A DNA stretch of 64,000 bases from CAVUQH01 sp963774445 (GTDB lineage Bacteria > Myxococcota_A > Polyangia > Haliangiales > Haliangiaceae). A program made the translations under genes and the position numbers. Shown here in pieces: positions 1 through 9,136 of the stretch. The DNA lies in assembly GCA_963774445.1 (NCBI GenBank), contig CAVZFC010000029.1:725647-789646 (forward strand). Reading direction: 5' to 3'. Numbering within the stretch: position 1 is the first letter of the stretch; each line of letters begins with the position of its first letter. The notes under the pieces were generated by a model. That model was not told where the DNA came from, ran no database searches, and saw nothing but the letters and a program-made list of their open reading frames with translations.

Positions 1-11
1 GAGGCTCCGCA

Positions 12-1145
12 TCACAATCTCTGCTTGAACGTCCGCCAGGCGACGGTCATGAACACCGCGGTCATTCCCGCAAGAACCAACGTCGGCTCGATGATCGCCG
101 TGAAGCCGAGGTGTTTGATCATGATGTTGCTCGCGATCAAGTAGAACCACCGGGTCGGCACCGCGTGACTGATCACCTGCAGCGGCATTGGCATGTTCTC
201 GATCGGGAACATGAAGCCGCTAAACACGAGGGCGGGCATGAGCAAGCCCACCAGCGACACGAACATCGCGGTCTGCTGTTCCTGTACCGCATTCGAGATG
301 ACCAGACCGAGCGAGAGCGTCGTGAGGATGAACAACGAGCTCTCGGCGATGAGCAGCGGGATGTTGGCCCCACCCGGCATGTCGAGCATCCCGTACGACA
401 ACAGCAGGATGATCAATACGTCAACCAGGCAGAGCAACATGTACGGCACGGCCTTGCCGATGATCACCATGAGCGGATTGATCGGTGAGACCAGCAGCAC
501 CTCCATGGTGCCCCGCTCCTTCTCACGCACGATCGACACCGACGTCATCATGGCGCCGAGCAGCATGACGATGAGCGTCATCACGCCGGGCACGAACATG
601 TAGCTGCTCTTCAGCTGCGGGTTGTAGAGCATGCGGGTGTGGACGTCGATGCCGCGGCGTGCCGTCGGCCCGTTGGCCATATCCCCCTGGAACTGGCGAA
701 CGATCGCCGTCGCGTAGTTGGTGATCGTGTCGGCGGTGTTGGGATCCGACGCGTCTGCGACCAGGCGAAGCTGCGCGTGACCCAGGTGGCCGAGGTCGTG
801 ATCGAAGCCACCGGGGAAGATCACGGCCAGTCGAGCGTCGCCGCGGCGAAACCGGTCTTCGAGCTCGGCCTCGTCGCGGACGTGACCGGCAAAGGTGAAG
901 TAGCGGCTCTCGTCGAGGCGATCGGTGAGCGCGATCGTGGCCGTGTCGGGCGTCCGATCCAGCACCACGAAGTTGCTGTTCTTGACCTCGTTCGACAACG
1001 CAAAGCCGAACAGCGTCATCATCACCACCGGCAGGCCCAGCAGGATGAACAGGCTGCGACGATCGCGCAGGACGTGCTTGGCCTCCTTGCGGACGAAGGC
1101 GACGAACATCGCCCGGCGGCCGACGTTGGGCAGCCTAGTCGCCAT
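12..1145 (-). CDS. ABC-2 type efflux permease (YbhS/YbhR/YhhJ-like)
   Basis: This is an inner-membrane permease of a drug or cation efflux ABC transporter, 377 aa. One membrane segment lies near residues 30-50. A long periplasmic loop follows, then five hydrophobic segments in the C-terminal half, which is the ABC2_membrane_3 layout. The conserved stretch SIVREKERGTMEVLL precedes the membrane core, as in YhhJ and YbhR. It overlaps the upstream ATPase gene by 11 nt and is the last gene of the operon visible here. YbhGFSR-type systems normally have two permeases, so the partner may lie beyond the left edge. Family assignment is firm; the substrate is unknown. Confidence 0.9.
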   Translation of the reverse strand: MATRLPNVGRRAMFVAFVRKEAKHVLRDRRSLFILLGLPVVMMTLFGFALSNEVKNSNFVVLDRTPDTATIALTDRLDESRYFTFAGHVRDEAELEDRFRRGDARLAVIFPGGFDHDLGHLGHAQLRLVADASDPNTADTITNYATAIVRQFQGDMANGPTARRGIDVHTRMLYNPQLKSSYMFVPGVMTLIVMLLGAMMTSVSIVREKERGTMEVLLVSPINPLMVIIGKAVPYMLLCLVDVLIILLLSYGMLDMPGGANIPLLIAESSLFILTTLSLGLVISNAVQEQQTAMFVSLVGLLMPALVFSGFMFPIENMPMPLQVISHAVPTRWFYLIASNIMIKHLGFTAIIEPTLVLAGMTAVFMTVAWRTFKQRL

Positions 1146-1884
1146 GACGCGTCGCTCCCCGCGCCAGCGCGACGAAGACCTCTTCGATCGAGGGCACGCC
1201 GTACTGGGCGCACAGGTCGGACGGCTTGCCCATGGCGGCTACCGCGCCGTCGACCATGATCGAGATCCGGTCGCAGTACTCGGCCTCGTCCATGTAGTGG
1301 GTGGTGACGAAGACGGTCATCCCCGCCGCCGCGGCCTCGTAGATCATGTCCCAGAATTGCCGGCGAACGATCGGATCCACGCCGCCGGTGGGCTCGTCGA
1401 GGAACACCACCTTGGGCTGATGCACGGTGGCGACGGCGAAGCTGATGCGCTGCTTCCAGCCCAGAGGCAGCTCGTCAACCTGGGTGTCGGCCGCCGACGC
1501 CAGCCTCAGCCGGTCGAGGATCTCGGCGGTCTTGTGCTTGACCTGCTGCCGCGACAGGCCGTAGATGCCGGCGAAGAAGCGGATGTTCTCCCTGACCGTG
1601 AGCCGGCCGTACAGGGAGAACTTCTGGCTCATGTAGCCGATCTGTCGCTTGATCTTCTCGGCCTCGGTCATCGCGTCGAAGCCCGCTACCGTCGCGCGCC
1701 CCGAGGTCGGCTCGAGCAGCCCGCAGAAGATCCGCATCGCCGTGGTCTTGCCCGCGCCGTTGGCGCCGAGGAAGCCGAAGATCTCGCCCGCGGCGACCTT
1801 CAGGTTGATGGCGTCAACCGCCGTGAAATCGCCGAACCGGCGGGTCAGATTCTCGGCCTCGATGACCCAGTCAGGCATGAGCAT
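1135..1884 (-). CDS. ABC transporter ATP-binding protein, degenerate-signature half (C-terminal half of YbhF)
   Basis: Cytoplasmic ATPase of 249 aa. Walker A is GANGAGKT at residues 40-47 and Walker B is VVFLDEPTGG. The signature reads LPLGWKQR rather than LSGGQ, which is typical of the second half of E. coli YbhF. With the next gene it therefore looks like a YbhF split into two polypeptides that would form an asymmetric ATPase pair. It overlaps the permease gene by 11 nt and the other ATPase gene by 14 nt, so coupled translation is likely. An alternative start is the Met at residue 3. Function as an exporter ATPase is inferred from family and context. Confidence 0.92.
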   Translation of the reverse strand: MLMPDWVIEAENLTRRFGDFTAVDAINLKVAAGEIFGFLGANGAGKTTAMRIFCGLLEPTSGRATVAGFDAMTEAEKIKRQIGYMSQKFSLYGRLTVRENIRFFAGIYGLSRQQVKHKTAEILDRLRLASAADTQVDELPLGWKQRISFAVATVHQPKVVFLDEPTGGVDPIVRRQFWDMIYEAAAAGMTVFVTTHYMDEAEYCDRISIMVDGAVAAMGKPSDLCAQYGVPSIEEVFVALARGATRHGD

Positions 1885-2797
1885 CCTGGTGGATTAGACC
1901 GATGAAGACGTCTTCGATATTGGGCTGAATGCGCCGGATGGAGAGCGCCTGGTGCCCGCGGGAGTGCAGGTAGGCCTCGACCCCGGCCGGTCCGCCAGCG
2001 TCACGCTCGAGCACCAGGTGGTGTTCCTGGCCGAAGGCGAAGGCGTAGCGGGTTCCGGGATAGGCGCGAAGATCCTGGAGGATGGGAAAGAGGTGTTGGC
2101 CGCGCACCGCGTAGGTCTCGGTGTCATGGCTGGCGAGCATCGCCGGAAGCGCATCCATCGCGATGATCTTCCCGTGCTGGACCAGGGCGATGCGATCGCA
2201 GCGCGCCGCCTCGTCCATATACGGCGTCGACACGATGATGGTGATCCCGCTCTCGCGCAGCCGCCCCAACATGCCCCAGAACTCCTTGCGCGACACCGGG
2301 TCGACACCCGTGGTCGGCTCGTCGAGGAACAGCACCTTGGGGGCGTGGATGAGCGCGCAACAGAGGGCCAGCTTCTGTTTCATTCCGCCGGACAGCTTGC
2401 CGGCCAGACGCGTCTTGAACGGCTCGAGCTGGGTGTAGATGTCGGCTACCAGGTGATAGTTGGCGTCGACCGTCGTGCCGAAGACCGTGGCGAAGAACTC
2501 GAGGTTCTCCGCGACGGACAGATCTTGATACAACGAGAAGCGGCCGGGCATGTAGCCGACCATCCGGCGGATGGCGCGAAAGTCGCGGACCACGTCATGG
2601 CCCTCGACGGTGGCCGTGCCGTGGTCGGCCAACAGCAGAGTGGTGAGGATCCGGATCAGCGTGGTCTTGCCGGCGCCGTCCGGGCCGATGAGACCAAAGA
2701 GCTCGCCCGGGGCGACGTCGAACGAAATGTCGTCGAGCGCCGGCGTGTCGCCGTGTCCATAGGACTTGGCGATCCCATCGACGACCACCGCCGGCAC
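1871..2797 (-). CDS. ABC transporter ATP-binding protein (N-terminal half of YbhF)
   Basis: ATPase of 308 aa with Walker A GPDGAGKT (residues 38-45), a good signature LSGGMKQK and Walker B VLFLDEPTTGVD. An extra domain of about 70 residues follows the ATPase fold, as in the DrrA/YbhF type. The start is GTG, and the TAG stop of the HlyD gene overlaps it by one base (TAGTG). It is the counterpart of the downstream ATPase with the LPLGW signature. Together they should power the HlyD/TolC-linked permease encoded in the same operon. Confidence 0.92.
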   Translation of the reverse strand: MPAVVVDGIAKSYGHGDTPALDDISFDVAPGELFGLIGPDGAGKTTLIRILTTLLLADHGTATVEGHDVVRDFRAIRRMVGYMPGRFSLYQDLSVAENLEFFATVFGTTVDANYHLVADIYTQLEPFKTRLAGKLSGGMKQKLALCCALIHAPKVLFLDEPTTGVDPVSRKEFWGMLGRLRESGITIIVSTPYMDEAARCDRIALVQHGKIIAMDALPAMLASHDTETYAVRGQHLFPILQDLRAYPGTRYAFAFGQEHHLVLERDAGGPAGVEAYLHSRGHQALSIRRIQPNIEDVFIGLIHQDAHA

Positions 2798-3783
2798 TAG
2801 AAGGAGACCTCCGCGTACATTCCGATCTTGAGCGAGCCGTCGTTGGGCACGCGGATCTTGACCGCGTAGACCAGGTTGGAGCGCTCACTCTTGGTCTGGA
2901 TGGTCTTGGGTGTGAACTCCGCCTTGTCCGACACCCAGACCAGCGTGCCCGGCAGCTCGCGAAACGAATCGGCGCCCGAGTCGATGAAGACGCGCACGGG
3001 CTGGTCGAGCTTGACGCTACCGAGCTGATCGCCGGTGATGTACGCGCGCAAGATGATGTTGGTCAGATCCGCGATCCGGTACAGCGGCTTGCCCGGGGTG
3101 GCGAACTCGTACTGCTCGGCGTACTTGGTGAGCACGGTGCCGGCGATCGGATTGACGACCTTGCACTTGCTGATCTGTTCGTCGATCTCGGCGATGCGCG
3201 CCTGCGTCGGCTGGCGCTCGCTGCTGGTGGCGCGGTTCTGCAGGGCCACCTGCGCTGAGTACGACTGGCGTTGCTGGCGAAGGATCGCGACCTGGCTCTG
3301 GGTCGACGCCATCTGCCGCTGGAGCACGGCGATTTGACCTTCGATGTCGTCCAGCTGCTTGGCCGGCGCGGCCTTGCCGGCGACCAGGGCGGCAAATCGC
3401 TTGCGTTCGCGCTCGAGCACTTGCAGCTGCTGGCGCTGCACCGCCAGCTGCGCCTCGGTCGCCTTCTGTTGCTCTCGCAACACCTCGAGCTGGGGCTTGG
3501 CTTCGGTCGTGCGCTCGGTGATGGCGGCATCCGACGCCTGGATTTGCGCCTTCTGCAGCTCGAGCTGGGTGCAGTCGATCTCGGCCGCGACGGCGCCGGC
3601 GGCCAGGGTCTGGCCTTCCTCGATCGGCATCTTGACGATCTGCCCGGGAATCTCGGCCGCGATGATGGTCTCGCGGGCCTCGAATACGCCGCTGGCATCG
3701 TGTCCGCTCTGCTTGTCGGAACAGGCCGACTGCGCGAGGAGCACGGTGGTGAAGAGAGCAAGCGTGAGCGTTCGGTGGTTCAC
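2797..3783 (-). CDS. HlyD/YbhG-family periplasmic adaptor lipoprotein
   Basis: Membrane fusion protein of 328 aa that would bridge the inner-membrane ABC exporter and the TolC-like outer channel. The N-terminus is a lipoprotein signal with lipobox AQSAC (Cys at about residue 22). A lipoyl half-motif near residues 40-65 precedes a long Gln/Glu/Arg-rich coiled-coil hairpin (about 75-200). A second lipoyl half (VVNPIAGTVLTKY) and a beta-barrel domain follow. The start is GTG, overlapping the TolC-gene stop as GTGA. Role and location follow from family; the cargo is unknown. Confidence 0.92.
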   Translation of the reverse strand: MNHRTLTLALFTTVLLAQSACSDKQSGHDASGVFEARETIIAAEIPGQIVKMPIEEGQTLAAGAVAAEIDCTQLELQKAQIQASDAAITERTTEAKPQLEVLREQQKATEAQLAVQRQQLQVLERERKRFAALVAGKAAPAKQLDDIEGQIAVLQRQMASTQSQVAILRQQRQSYSAQVALQNRATSSERQPTQARIAEIDEQISKCKVVNPIAGTVLTKYAEQYEFATPGKPLYRIADLTNIILRAYITGDQLGSVKLDQPVRVFIDSGADSFRELPGTLVWVSDKAEFTPKTIQTKSERSNLVYAVKIRVPNDGSLKIGMYAEVSF

Positions 3784-5096
3784 AGATCACCCATGATGAA
3801 GTGGAGCTGGTGGCAGGCGAGGCTGCGCTGTGCACGGTGCACGGTGCGCCGAGTGCGCGCCTGGTCTTCCCGGCTCAGGTCGTTGACGAGGTCGGTCATG
3901 GTGGCGGTCCCCAGCGACAGCTGGAGCTCGGTCTGTTTGCGCGCACGTTCACGCAGCTGCAGGAGCTGGTCGTCCAGGACGATGGCACCGTCGAGACGGC
4001 CGAGCTCGGCGCGCTGGGTGTCGAGCTGGACGTTGATCTGCGTCATCACCGCCTCTTGTTGGCGGGTGAGCAGCGAGCGCTGGACGGCGAGCTGCTCGCG
4101 TCCATTGCGGTGGGTTCCCGCGTAGAGGTAGGTCAATGGCACGGTCACCTGGACGCCGCCGATGAAGTAGAAGTCGAGCTTGTCACTGAGGGCGTTGAGG
4201 CCCGGGCGGCCGTAGCCGGCGGTGGCGAAGGCGCCGACCCGCGGGTGATCGGCGGCCCGGTCGAGCTTCTCCTGCGCGTCGAGCAGCGCGCCCTGTGCCG
4301 CCAGCAGGCCGAGCTCCGGGCGGTGCACGGCGTCGGGTCGAGGATGAGGGTCGGCCGGCGCGGAGCAGGCAGCGACCGGCGTGGCGAACATCGCGTCGGC
4401 CGATAGCCGTGCCCCGGTGAGATCTTCGAGGCTCCGCCGCACGCTGGCGAGCTTCGCCGTCGCATCCGCGGTGGCCTGGCGTGCCTCGAGCTGCCGGGCT
4501 TTGGCCAACAGCACGTCGCGCTCGGTCGCGACCCCGTGCTTCAGCGCCAGCTGCGCCTTTTCGACCACCGTGTCGAGGTAGCCATCGAGGGCCCTGGCCT
4601 GATCCCTGAGCTCCTGCTGCACCAGACCGGCAAAGTAGAGCTGCAGGATGCGATCGCGAACCTGGTACCAGTCGAGGTTGACCTTCTCCTGCTCGATGCG
4701 CGAGCGGCTCTGGGCGACGCGCTTCTGGTCTGCCGCGACCCCACCATCCCAGAGGTTCTGCTGCAGGTCGAGGGTGACCCGGTACTGATCCTTGGATGGG
4801 GTCGGGATGGTGGCGCCCGGCAGCGGGATGTCGACGCTGGTGACGTCGGACTGCCAGGTCGCCCTGCCCCCCAGCGACAGCTGCGGCCAGTACGCGCGGT
4901 TGATTCGCTCGCGCGAAAGCTCGAGCGAATGGGCCAGGAGCGGCCGCTTTGCCAGGGTCGGATGGTTTCGCCGGCCGGCTTCCATGAGCGACTCGAGCGA
5001 TACCGTCCGACCACCGTCGGCGCGGACCAGGGCGGGCAGGCCGATCCACACACCGACGACTGCAACTGACGTGATGATGGCGCCGGATCTGCGCAT
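3780..5096 (-). CDS. TolC-family outer-membrane efflux protein
   Basis: Outer-membrane channel of 438 aa with an N-terminal signal sequence (about residues 1-26) and two OEP-type helical repeats. Features include SLESLMEAGRRNHPTL at the start of repeat 1, YWPQLSLGG, and long Gln/Arg-rich amphipathic helices. It lies between the TetR and HlyD genes, one base after the TetR stop, and forms a complete tripartite efflux set with them. Family assignment is firm. Confidence 0.9.
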   Translation of the reverse strand: MRRSGAIITSVAVVGVWIGLPALVRADGGRTVSLESLMEAGRRNHPTLAKRPLLAHSLELSRERINRAYWPQLSLGGRATWQSDVTSVDIPLPGATIPTPSKDQYRVTLDLQQNLWDGGVAADQKRVAQSRSRIEQEKVNLDWYQVRDRILQLYFAGLVQQELRDQARALDGYLDTVVEKAQLALKHGVATERDVLLAKARQLEARQATADATAKLASVRRSLEDLTGARLSADAMFATPVAACSAPADPHPRPDAVHRPELGLLAAQGALLDAQEKLDRAADHPRVGAFATAGYGRPGLNALSDKLDFYFIGGVQVTVPLTYLYAGTHRNGREQLAVQRSLLTRQQEAVMTQINVQLDTQRAELGRLDGAIVLDDQLLQLRERARKQTELQLSLGTATMTDLVNDLSREDQARTRRTVHRAQRSLACHQLHFIMGDL

Positions 5097-5097
5097 G

Positions 5098-5715
5098 CTA
5101 GCGCTCCTTGGTAGGCCCCGGATCCGGGGTCAGCAGCAGCACGAGGTAGCGCTTGATCTCCGCGGCGCGCGTCGCCAGGAGCGTCTGATACTCGTGCTCG
5201 TCGAGGGCGAGGAAGCCCTTGATCAGGTTCTTGCCCACGAACGGCATCACACACATGCCGAGGAGCGACACGATGAACTGCCGGGCATCGAGCGGCCGCA
5301 CCTCGCCCCGCGCGACCGCGGCATCGAAGGCGCCAACGAGCCTTCGGGGAAGATCGATCCGGACCTGGTCGAGGAGCTCCAGGTGGTTGGTCGACACCTG
5401 CAGCAAATAGAACGGCAAGAACGGGTTCTCGATCAGGTGCGCGAGATACAGCTCGACGAAGCTGCCGACGAAGCTGAGAAAGTCCGGTTGTGCGCGCAGG
5501 CTCGCCTCGACCCGGGGAAACAGCAGCTCGGCCTTGTTGCGGAAGATCTGGGCGAACAGCTCGGCCTTGCTGCGGAAGTGGTAGTGCAGCATCGCCTTGT
5601 TGATCTGCGCCCGATCGGCGATCGCCTGCATGCGCGAGCGGTCGTAGCCGCGCTCGAGGAACTCGGCCTCCGCGGCGGCCAGGATGCGCTCCTTGCTGTC
5701 GGGCTCGTCGGTCAT
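5098..5715 (-). CDS. TetR-family transcriptional regulator of the efflux operon
   Basis: Repressor of 205 aa. The N-terminal helix-turn-helix (residues 8-55) has the family pattern, with RILAAAEAEFLERGYD and MLHYHFRSKAELF. The C-terminal ligand domain is of the YbiH/CecR type. It is the first gene of the TolC-HlyD-ATPase-ATPase-permease operon. Three GGTTAA-containing boxes directly before its start codon are candidate operators, so autoregulation is likely. E. coli CecR similarly heads the ybhGFSR operon; the parallel is an inference. Confidence 0.9.
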   Translation of the reverse strand: MTDEPDSKERILAAAEAEFLERGYDRSRMQAIADRAQINKAMLHYHFRSKAELFAQIFRNKAELLFPRVEASLRAQPDFLSFVGSFVELYLAHLIENPFLPFYLLQVSTNHLELLDQVRIDLPRRLVGAFDAAVARGEVRPLDARQFIVSLLGMCVMPFVGKNLIKGFLALDEHEYQTLLATRAAEIKRYLVLLLTPDPGPTKER

Positions 5716-5719
5716 CGCG

Positions 5720-5750
5720 GGTTAACCATGCGGTTAAACCACGCGGTTAA
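5720..5750. promoter_or_regulatory. Candidate TetR operator: three GGTTAA boxes
   Basis: GGTTAACC (a perfect palindrome, 5720-5727), GGTTAAACC (5732-5740) and GGTTAA (5745-5750) are spaced 12 and 13 bases apart, about one helical turn. They sit 4-35 bases upstream of the TetR start codon in an AT-richer island within very GC-rich DNA. Placement suggests control of the efflux operon by its own TetR protein. No binding data exist. Confidence 0.5.
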
Positions 5751-5801
5751 TTCGCTGTCAAGCGAGAACCCTCTCGCCCCCGGAGACCCGAAGCGCCCGG
5801 C

Positions 5802-6228
5802 CTAGCTGGGCCGCTCGATCCGCTCTTTTTCGCGCTCTTCGGCCTTGTGCCGGAGGGCGCGTCCTTTGTCCGGAGTCGGGTCTTTCACGATGCCGTACAT
5901 CTCCACGCCCTCGTGGCCGTCGGGCAGGTACTCGGTGATCGGCACCCCCTCCTCGTTCACGAACAGGAGGCAGTGGCAGTACTTGTAGATCTGGAAGTCG
6001 TCACAGCCGCAGATCCAGGTGCGGTGCTTCACCTCGGCGGCCTTGTCGGGATAGAACCGGCACGGGCAGAGCGGCTTGCCCAGATCGTCGATGTGCTTGG
6101 CCAGCCCCAGCACCACCACTTCGGTGATCTCCGGGTCGGGGTGGGTGAACGTCCCTGACTTGCGGGTCAGGTTGTTGAACGAGCTTGCGCACCTTGGTGA
6201 GGCTCTTCTCGCTGGGCTGATCTGCCAT
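5802..6228 (-). CDS. Ferredoxin:thioredoxin reductase catalytic-subunit-like protein, with a frameshift
   Basis: Fe-S disulfide reductase of the FTR beta family, about 141 aa once the frame is restored. Six cysteines occur as CPC, CGC and CHC with offsets 0, 2, 19, 21, 30, 32, matching the plant enzyme, where four bind a 4Fe-4S cluster and two form the redox disulfide. The likely N-terminus MADQPSEKSLTKVRKL begins at 6228 in one frame. The rest (NNLTRKSGTFTHPDPE onward) is in another, joined by removing one base near 6177-6182. A start at 6239 in the second frame is possible but gives an unconvincing N-terminus. No ferredoxin or alpha-subunit gene is adjacent. Confidence 0.85.
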
Positions 6229-6349
6229 GCCTGCACCATAGCGCCGGTCGCTCCGGCCGGGACGGTTCGTCAGGCGCTGTTAGCGGACATTGGTCAGACC
6301 AACGCTGTACGGTGCCGTTGTTCGAGGCAATCAGCTGGGAGGCAGTACG

Positions 6350-7479
6350 ATGAAGAGGACCCTTGCGTGCGCGTTGGTGACCCTGCTGGCGGCGTGCGGC
6401 GGAAACGACGCGGTGGCGGTGGCGGTGGCGGTGGCGGCGCGGACGCGGCCCCGACCGGCGGCGACAATCCCTATCCCGGCAGCGAGAACAGCTGGCTGTG
6501 GGTGCCGGTCAACGGCACCCAGTGCATGGACGGCAGCGCGACCGGCATGGGCATCAACACCCGTCTCGGCTCGACCAAGCTGGTCATCTATCTCGAGGGC
6601 GGCGGCGCCTGCTTCAACACGTTCACCTGCTCGGGGGTGGCGCACGCGAACGGTTTCGGCGAGACCGACCTGTCGTCGTTTGCCGGCAGCGCCGGCTCGT
6701 CCGGCCTGTTCAACCGCGAGGACGGTGACAACCCGCTGGCCGGCTACAGCTTCGCCTTCATCCCCTACTGCAGCGGCGACATCTTCGCCGGCGACAACGA
6801 CAACGGCTTCGGCGGCCGAGTCCAGGCTGGCTACCGCAACATGGGCCACTACGTCGACGAGCTGGTCAAGGCCTACCCCAACGTGACGCGGGTCGTGCTG
6901 ACCGGCTCGAGCGCGGGTGGTTTCGGCGCCGCCTACAACTACGATCGCGTGCAGCAGGCGTTCGGCGACGTGCCGGTCACGCTGATCGACGACAGCGGCC
7001 CGCCGCTGTCCAGCACCTACATGACCGCGTGCCTACAGCAGCACGTGCGCGAGGTGTGGAACCTCGACGCCACCCTGCCGGCCGACTGCGCCGAATGCAC
7101 CCGGCCCGACGGCAGCGGCCTATCGCGCCTGGTCACCTACCTGGGCGACAAATACACCGATCGCGACTTCGGCATCATCTCCAGCACCCGCGACGGCGTC
7201 ATCCGCCTGTTCTACGGCTGGGGCTATCCCGACTGCGACAACCCGAAGCCGCCGATGCCCGAGGGGATCTTCGCCCAGGGCGTCGCCGAGCTGCGCGACG
7301 AGATCCTGGCGCCGTACGACAACGTGTCGATGTTCACCATCGAAAGCGGCCTGCACGTCTGGCTGCTGGAGAACCCGCTGGGCACCACGGTGGTCGACGG
7401 CACCCCGATCACCGACTGGATGCGCGCGGTCCTGGCCAACGAGCACCCGAACAGCGTCAAGCCGCCGGCGCAGGACTAG
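6350..7479 (+). CDS. Pectinacetylesterase/Notum-family lipoprotein, with a frameshift
   Basis: Exported alpha/beta-hydrolase, about 376 aa once the frame is restored. The start at 6350 follows GGGAGG (6337-6342). The lipoprotein signal MKRTLACALVTLLAAC is followed by CGGND and then a GGTGGC-repeat Gly linker in which the frame changes; adding one G near 6408-6412 restores it. The catalytic region has YLEGGGACF (oxyanion loop) and the nucleophile motif GSSAGG, with a late His in a GLHVW context. The family deacylates pectin or other ester-linked substrates; the real substrate is unknown. It converges with the Gly-rich gene with a gap of only one base. Confidence 0.85.
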
Positions 7480-7480
7480 G

Positions 7481-8978
7481 CTAGAACAGCGAGCAGTTGT
7501 ACGCCGGCGTCGTCAACCCGTCGGCGCCGGCGTTGCCCGGCGACGTGCCACCCGACCCGCCGCCGGCGGTGTCGAGCTGCGTTCGACGGAATGGTGACGT
7601 TGGAGCTGCCCAGGCAGACGATCGCCGCCGACGGGCCGCCACCGCCGCCACCGCCCGCGCCGCCCGTGCCGCCGTCGCCGCCGCGACCACCCGCGGCGCC
7701 GTTGCCGCCGTCGTCCTGCTCGCCGCTGCCGCCGTAGGGGCCGCCTGCGCCGGGACTGCCGCCGCCGCCGCCCATGCCGCCGCCACCACCCGCGCCGCCC
7801 GCGCCGCCGTTGCCGGCGGCGATGTCGCAGCCGGTGAAGACGACCTTGGAGTCGATGACGATCACGCCGAACGATCCGCCGCCGCCGCCGCCAGCCAGGC
7901 CGCCGCCGCCGCCGCAACCACCGCCGCCGCCGCCGCCGCCGGACGAGCCGTACGAATCGCAATACGAAGTGCCGCCACCGCCGCCGCCACCGCCGCCGCC
8001 GCCGTTGCCCGGCTGGCCGTCCATGCCGTCCTCACCGCCCGTCGGGGTGTAGACGCCGGCGCCGTCGAAGACGCCCAGGTTGACGCCGCCGTTGCCGTCG
8101 CTGCCGCCCGGGCCGGAGGCGCCCGGCTGCCCGACGGTGCCGTTGTGGGTGCTGGAGCCGCCGGGGCCGCCCGGCGTGCCGCTGATGCCGACGCCGCCCG
8201 TGTTGCCGGCATCGCTGCCCTTGCCCGGCTTGCCGCCGGTGCCGCCGGTCTGGCCGCACGCGCTCTGGCCCCCGGCCCCGCCGCTCGGCCGCGAGCAGCT
8301 CGAGCAGAGACCGCTCGAATCCTCGCAACCCTTGACGCCGATCTTGCCGGCGGAGCCGATGCCGCCGGTCATGCCGCTGCCGCCATCGACTCCCGCGGCG
8401 CCGTCACCGGCGACGACGGTCACGCCGCGCACCTCGACGTCGCTGCAGCCGACGATCGCCAGCGCGGTCGAGCTGGCGCCCGGCGCCGTCGCCGCAGCGC
8501 TGGTGATGGTGAAGCCGTCGAGATAGGTCTTGCTGGTGAAGCCGCTGGCGGTGACCACGTGATCATCGCCGGTGATCTCGGTGGTGTTGGCGGCGACGTC
8601 GCGACCCCAGTCGGCCGACGCGTCGTAGCCTCCGAACATCGACACGCCGTCGGACAGCGTCAGGGTCTCGGCGTAGCTCCCCTTGGCGACGCGCACCGTG
8701 GCCGGCGGACTGACCGCCGCGGCCTTGGCGATGCCGGCAGCGATGGTCGCCAGCGGCGCCTCCTTGGTGCCCGGGTTCGAGTCCTGCCCGTTCTGGCCAT
8801 CGACGTAGAACGACTGGCCGCCCGGGCAATCACCGGTGCAGCCGGGATCGTCGGCAGCGTCCACCCCGCCGCCACCGCCGCCGCCCGCGTCGGGATCACC
8901 GGACGCAGCACCAGCGCATGCCGACAGGGCCAGCGCAGCCAGTACCGCAAATCTGCGCGACCGGGAAAACAACCCCAT
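7481..8978 (-). CDS. Gly-rich parallel-beta-helix surface lipoprotein, with a frameshift
   Basis: Secreted protein of about 498 aa once the frame is restored. A signal with lipobox LSACAG leads into a Gly/Asp linker. A DUF1565-like segment follows (SFYVDGQNGQDSNPGTKEAP, then TVRVAKGSYAETL and VSMFGGYD), typical of right-handed beta-helix proteins. The remaining half is extremely Gly-rich (GGAGG, GGGGG runs) with scattered Cys. One surplus base near 7575-7590 separates the body from its natural C-terminus (LDTAGGGSGG ... NCSLF). Similar PGRS-like proteins are common in myxobacteria. Function is unknown; a surface or matrix role is a guess. Confidence 0.75.
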
Positions 8979-9136
8979 CAGAATAGCCCAGGCGAGTGGC
9001 CGTTTTGTAGAGGCAGTTTCGAGCCTCGCAATGTGCGCTTGCCCACACTGTTGAAGACGAGATCTCTGTACGATGCGCCACCGTTTGCGAGGCGCGGAGG
9101 GCGTGGGATGGCCGTCCGCTCAGGGGGAGTCCATAC

